Assembly: GCF_002413825.1 (NCBI RefSeq) | Contig: NZ_DHXT01000102.1 | Span: 1 to 44,315 of the forward strand | Origin: Rhodoferax sp. UBA5149 | GTDB taxonomy: Bacteria > Pseudomonadota > Gammaproteobacteria > Burkholderiales > Burkholderiaceae_C | DNA length: 44,315 bases | Direction of reading: 5' to 3' | Shown: piece after piece, positions 41,886 through 44,315 of the stretch | Layout: each line of letters begins with the position of its first letter | How positions within the stretch are numbered: the stretch's first letter is position 1 | Notes under the pieces: generated by a model | What the model saw: only the letters and a program-made list of their open reading frames with translations | The model's database searches: none | Told to the model about the DNA's origin: nothing | Translations under genes and position numbers: made by a program

Positions 41886-43702
41886 TGGCAGCCGCTGCGG
41901 TCGGCTACACAGTGCGGGTGCAGGACCTGCAGGCCCATCTGTTTCAGGTCACACTGACCATCGCGCGGCCCGCCGCCTTGCAGCGTGTGAGTCTGCCGGT
42001 CTGGATTCCGGGCAGCTATCTGGTGCGCGAGTTTTCCAAGAATCTGCAGCGGCTGCGGGCGCATCAAGGCGGCAAAACGCTTGAACTGACGCAGACCGAC
42101 AAATGCAGTTGGCAAGCCGCCTGCGCGACCGACCAGCCACTGGTCCTGAGTTACGAGATTTACGCCTTTGACAATTCGGTACGCACCGCCTGGCTGGACG
42201 CGTCCCGCGGCTTCTTCAACGGCACCAGCATGTTCCTGCAGGTTGAAGGCCAGGAAGCGTCTGTCCACGCGCTGGAGCTGGTGGGGGACAAGGCAGTTTC
42301 CGGCTGGCAGGTGGCGACCGGATTGACGCCAAAAAAAACCACGAAAAACGGCTTTGGCACTTACCTCGCCGCCAACTACGATGAACTGGTGGATTGCCCT
42401 GTGGAGATGGGCCAGTTCTGGCGTGGCTCTTTTGTGGCGAGCGGCATAACGCACCGTTTTGTGGTAACGGGTGCACCCCCCAGTTTTGACGGCGCCCGGC
42501 TGCTGGCCGACACGAAATTGATTTGCGAAGCTGAAATCAATTTTTGGCATGGTGCCAAGACCGATGCCCGCTCACGCGTCAGGCCACCCCACATGACCTA
42601 TCTCTTCATGCTCAACGCCGTGGACGACGGCTATGGCGGCCTCGAGCACCGCAACTCGACCGCGCTGATCTGCACCCGCAAAGATCTGCCGCGCCTCGGC
42701 AACCCGGCGCTCGCACCCAGTACCGGTAAGTCGACAGAGACAAAAACCCGACAAAACGAGGGCTACACCACGCTGCTGGGCCTCATCAGCCACGAGTATT
42801 TTCATACCTGGAACGTCAAGCGGCTGCGTCCGGCCGAGTTTGCCCGTTACGACTACGCCAGTGAAAACTACACGCAACTGCTCTGGTTCTTTGAAGGCTT
42901 TACCAGCTATTACGACGACCTGCTGCTGCGACGCAGCGGACTGATTGATGACACCACCTACCTGAAACTGCTCACCAAAACCATCAACCAGGTGCTGCAG
43001 ACACCCGGGCGTGAGGTGCAGACCGTGGCACAAGCCAGCTTCGACGCCTGGGTGAAGTACTACCGGCCGGACGAAAACACGCCCAATGCCACCGTCAGTT
43101 ACTACACCAAGGGCGCCCTGGTCGCCCTGTGCCTCGACCTGACGCTGCGCCAGGAAGGACGGACCACGCTCGACGCGGTGATGCGTGCCCTGTGGCTGCG
43201 TTGCCAGGGCGGGCCGATGACTGAGAGCGACTTGTCCACCGTGCTGGCGGAACTCTCTGGTCGGTCTTTTGCCAAGGAGTTAGCGCGCTGGGTTCACAGT
43301 ACCACCCACCTGCCGCTCAAGCCGCTGCTGGAGGGGCAAGGCATCGCGGTGCTGGAAGAACCGGCCCAGCTCGCCCAGCGCTTGGGTGTGCGCGTGGCCG
43401 AGAGCGCTGGGATTCAGATCAAAATTGTTTTGCGCGGCGGTGCTGCCGAACGCGCCGGTTTCGCGGCGGGAGACGAATGGCTGGGCCTGGAGACCGGCAC
43501 CGGCAAGACGGCCTCCAGTTGGCGTCTGACCAAGCTGGACGATCTACTGCTTTATGCGGGACCGGCCACAAAGATTGGCGCGCTGGTGGCTCGCGACAAA
43601 CGCCTGTTGAAACTGTCACTGACGCTGCCCAAGTCGGTCACCACCTGGCGGCTGGTGGCGCGTGACAGCAAACTGCTTGACCAGTGGCTCAGCGCCCCTT
43701 GA
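41885..43702 (+). CDS. M61-family metallopeptidase with PDZ domain (glycyl aminopeptidase-like)
   Basis: A 605-residue enzyme. The N-terminal beta domain includes VWIPGSYLVREFSKNLQ, a family signature. The zinc site is HEYFH (His303, Glu304, His307) with the third ligand Glu337 in WFFEGFTSYYDDLLL. The GGLEHRNS segment upstream forms the substrate exopeptidase loop. A PDZ domain lies near residues 495-560 (VLRGGAAERAGFAAGDEWLGL). M61 enzymes cleave N-terminal glycine or similar residues. No signal peptide is visible, so it is probably cytoplasmic, in contrast with the DsbC neighbour. The ATG shares its A with the dsbC stop. Confidence 0.93.
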   Translation: MAAAAVGYTVRVQDLQAHLFQVTLTIARPAALQRVSLPVWIPGSYLVREFSKNLQRLRAHQGGKTLELTQTDKCSWQAACATDQPLVLSYEIYAFDNSVRTAWLDASRGFFNGTSMFLQVEGQEASVHALELVGDKAVSGWQVATGLTPKKTTKNGFGTYLAANYDELVDCPVEMGQFWRGSFVASGITHRFVVTGAPPSFDGARLLADTKLICEAEINFWHGAKTDARSRVRPPHMTYLFMLNAVDDGYGGLEHRNSTALICTRKDLPRLGNPALAPSTGKSTETKTRQNEGYTTLLGLISHEYFHTWNVKRLRPAEFARYDYASENYTQLLWFFEGFTSYYDDLLLRRSGLIDDTTYLKLLTKTINQVLQTPGREVQTVAQASFDAWVKYYRPDENTPNATVSYYTKGALVALCLDLTLRQEGRTTLDAVMRALWLRCQGGPMTESDLSTVLAELSGRSFAKELARWVHSTTHLPLKPLLEGQGIAVLEEPAQLAQRLGVRVAESAGIQIKIVLRGGAAERAGFAAGDEWLGLETGTGKTASSWRLTKLDDLLLYAGPATKIGALVARDKRLLKLSLTLPKSVTTWRLVARDSKLLDQWLSAP

Positions 43703-43838
43703 ACTGCGGCGCGCGCTGCTGTCACGCAAAAGGTGACGGGTGGCGACGAATGCCTTGGTTAGCGCTGCAATTTGCCATCTCCCCCGCCACGATTTCCCTT
43801 GGGTATAGTGGCTCTCTAGCAAAAATCCGGAGAACCCC

Positions 43839-44315
43839 ATGAATTACGAACTGATCACGGTCCGCATCGAAGCCGATAAAGTCGGCGTGGTCACACTGAA
43901 CCGCCCCAAGCAACTCAATGCGCTGAACGACCAGTTGATGGACGAGCTGGGTGCCGCCCTCAAAGCCTTTGATGCCAACCCTGCCATTGGCTGCATGATC
44001 ATTACCGGCAGCGAAAAGGCGTTTGCCGCCGGGGCCGACATTGGCGCCATGGCCAACTTCACCTTTGCCGACGCGTACAAAGGCAACTACATCACACGCA
44101 ACTGGGAACAGATTCGCTCAATCCGCAAGCCCGTCATTGCGGCGGTCAGCGGCTTTGCCTTGGGCGGCGGCTGTGAACTGGCGATGATGTGCGACTTCAT
44201 CATCGCCGCCGACAACGCCAGATTCGGGCAACCCGAAATCAAGCTGGGCATCATCCCCGGTGCCGGCGGCACGCAGAGGCTGCCGCGCGCAGTGGGCAAG
44301 GCCAAGGCCATGGAC
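43839..44315 (+). CDS. enoyl-CoA hydratase (3' truncated by window edge)
   Basis: The first 159 residues of a crotonase-fold protein, running off the window. Present are VVTLNRPKQLNALN, the oxyanion-hole segment AFAAGADIGAM, and the hydratase signature GFALGGGCELAMMCDFIIA, followed by GQPEIKLGIIPGAGGTQRL. Both catalytic glutamates of true enoyl-CoA hydratases (in GGCELA and QPEIKLG) are there, so it should hydrate 2-enoyl-CoA in fatty acid oxidation. CCGGAGA precedes the ATG. The 136-base gap upstream contains TATAGT (43805-43810) as a possible -10 with no good -35. Confidence 0.95.
   Translation, partial: MNYELITVRIEADKVGVVTLNRPKQLNALNDQLMDELGAALKAFDANPAIGCMIITGSEKAFAAGADIGAMANFTFADAYKGNYITRNWEQIRSIRKPVIAAVSGFALGGGCELAMMCDFIIAADNARFGQPEIKLGIIPGAGGTQRLPRAVGKAKAMD

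Noticed and set aside
1..44315. Prophage, insertion sequence, CRISPR or toxin-antitoxin system
   Set aside because: No transposase, integrase, phage structural gene, regularly spaced repeats or toxin-antitoxin pair was seen on either strand. The tRNA is not followed by an integrase or a repeated 3' end.

Overview
The window looks like a chromosomal segment of a betaproteobacterium in the Comamonadaceae, close to Rhodoferax, Polaromonas or Albidiferax. This is judged from the high-GC coding style, the gene orders pilG-pilH-pilI-pilJ-chpA next to phr/yqgE/ruvX/pyrR/pyrB/pyrC' and dusB-fis-purH, and two short dispersed repeat families that I recognise from that family. There is no prophage, insertion sequence, CRISPR array or rRNA. 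Almost all of it is ordinary, densely packed core genome, with many stop/start overlaps (ATGA, TGATG, TAATG).

Layout. 1-8624 (+): a truncated MoxR AAA+ ATPase, a small membrane protein, a GNAT acetyltransferase and a CoxE-like VWA protein, followed with almost no gap by tamA and tamB, the outer-membrane/inner-membrane translocation and assembly module. 8666-8740: tRNA-Arg(CCT). 8764-10818: a small membrane protein, an orphan radical SAM/SPASM enzyme and a DUF3096 miniprotein. 10870-12333 (-): a lipoprotein alpha/beta hydrolase, divergent from a membrane-bound dCache-PAS-PAS-GGDEF diguanylate cyclase (12783-15071).

15068-19713 (-): one tightly coupled operon, yqgE-ruvX-pyrR-pyrB-pyrC'-plsC. 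The dihydroorotase-like member has lost its metal-binding histidines, as in the Pseudomonas PyrC' subunit that scaffolds aspartate transcarbamoylase. 19735-21240 (+): DNA photolyase. 21271-30921 (-): the type IV pilus chemosensory (Chp/Pil) cluster: rubredoxin, pilG, pilH, pilI, pilJ and a giant chpA/pilL hybrid kinase with three canonical HPt boxes and a receiver. 31037-33248 (+): a ThiD-like kinase overlapping hemL. 33419-34069 (+): a glycine-zipper surface protein, convergent on dusB-fis-purH (-), with a perfect bidirectional terminator between them. 37274-37744 (+): a YqaA/DedA-like membrane protein. 37834-39948 (-): ychF and a MOSC protein. 40009-43702 (+): a UbiH-like hydroxylase, dsbC and an M61 peptidase as a coupled operon. 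43839-end (+): a truncated enoyl-CoA hydratase.

The most unusual signals are at repeat level. A 78-bp hairpin-rich element sits between pyrB and pyrC', flanked by perfect 11-bp direct repeats that carry the pyrB stop and the pyrC' start. A second family of about 54 bp occurs in three intergenic copies, one of which supplies the hemL stop codon; a diverged copy lies inside plsC and a fragment inside pyrC'. Also notable are a C9 tract directly after the ThiD-like start codon, five tandem ATG codons at the start of dsbC, and an orphan SPASM radical SAM enzyme with no visible substrate peptide. I found no clearly new multi-gene system.
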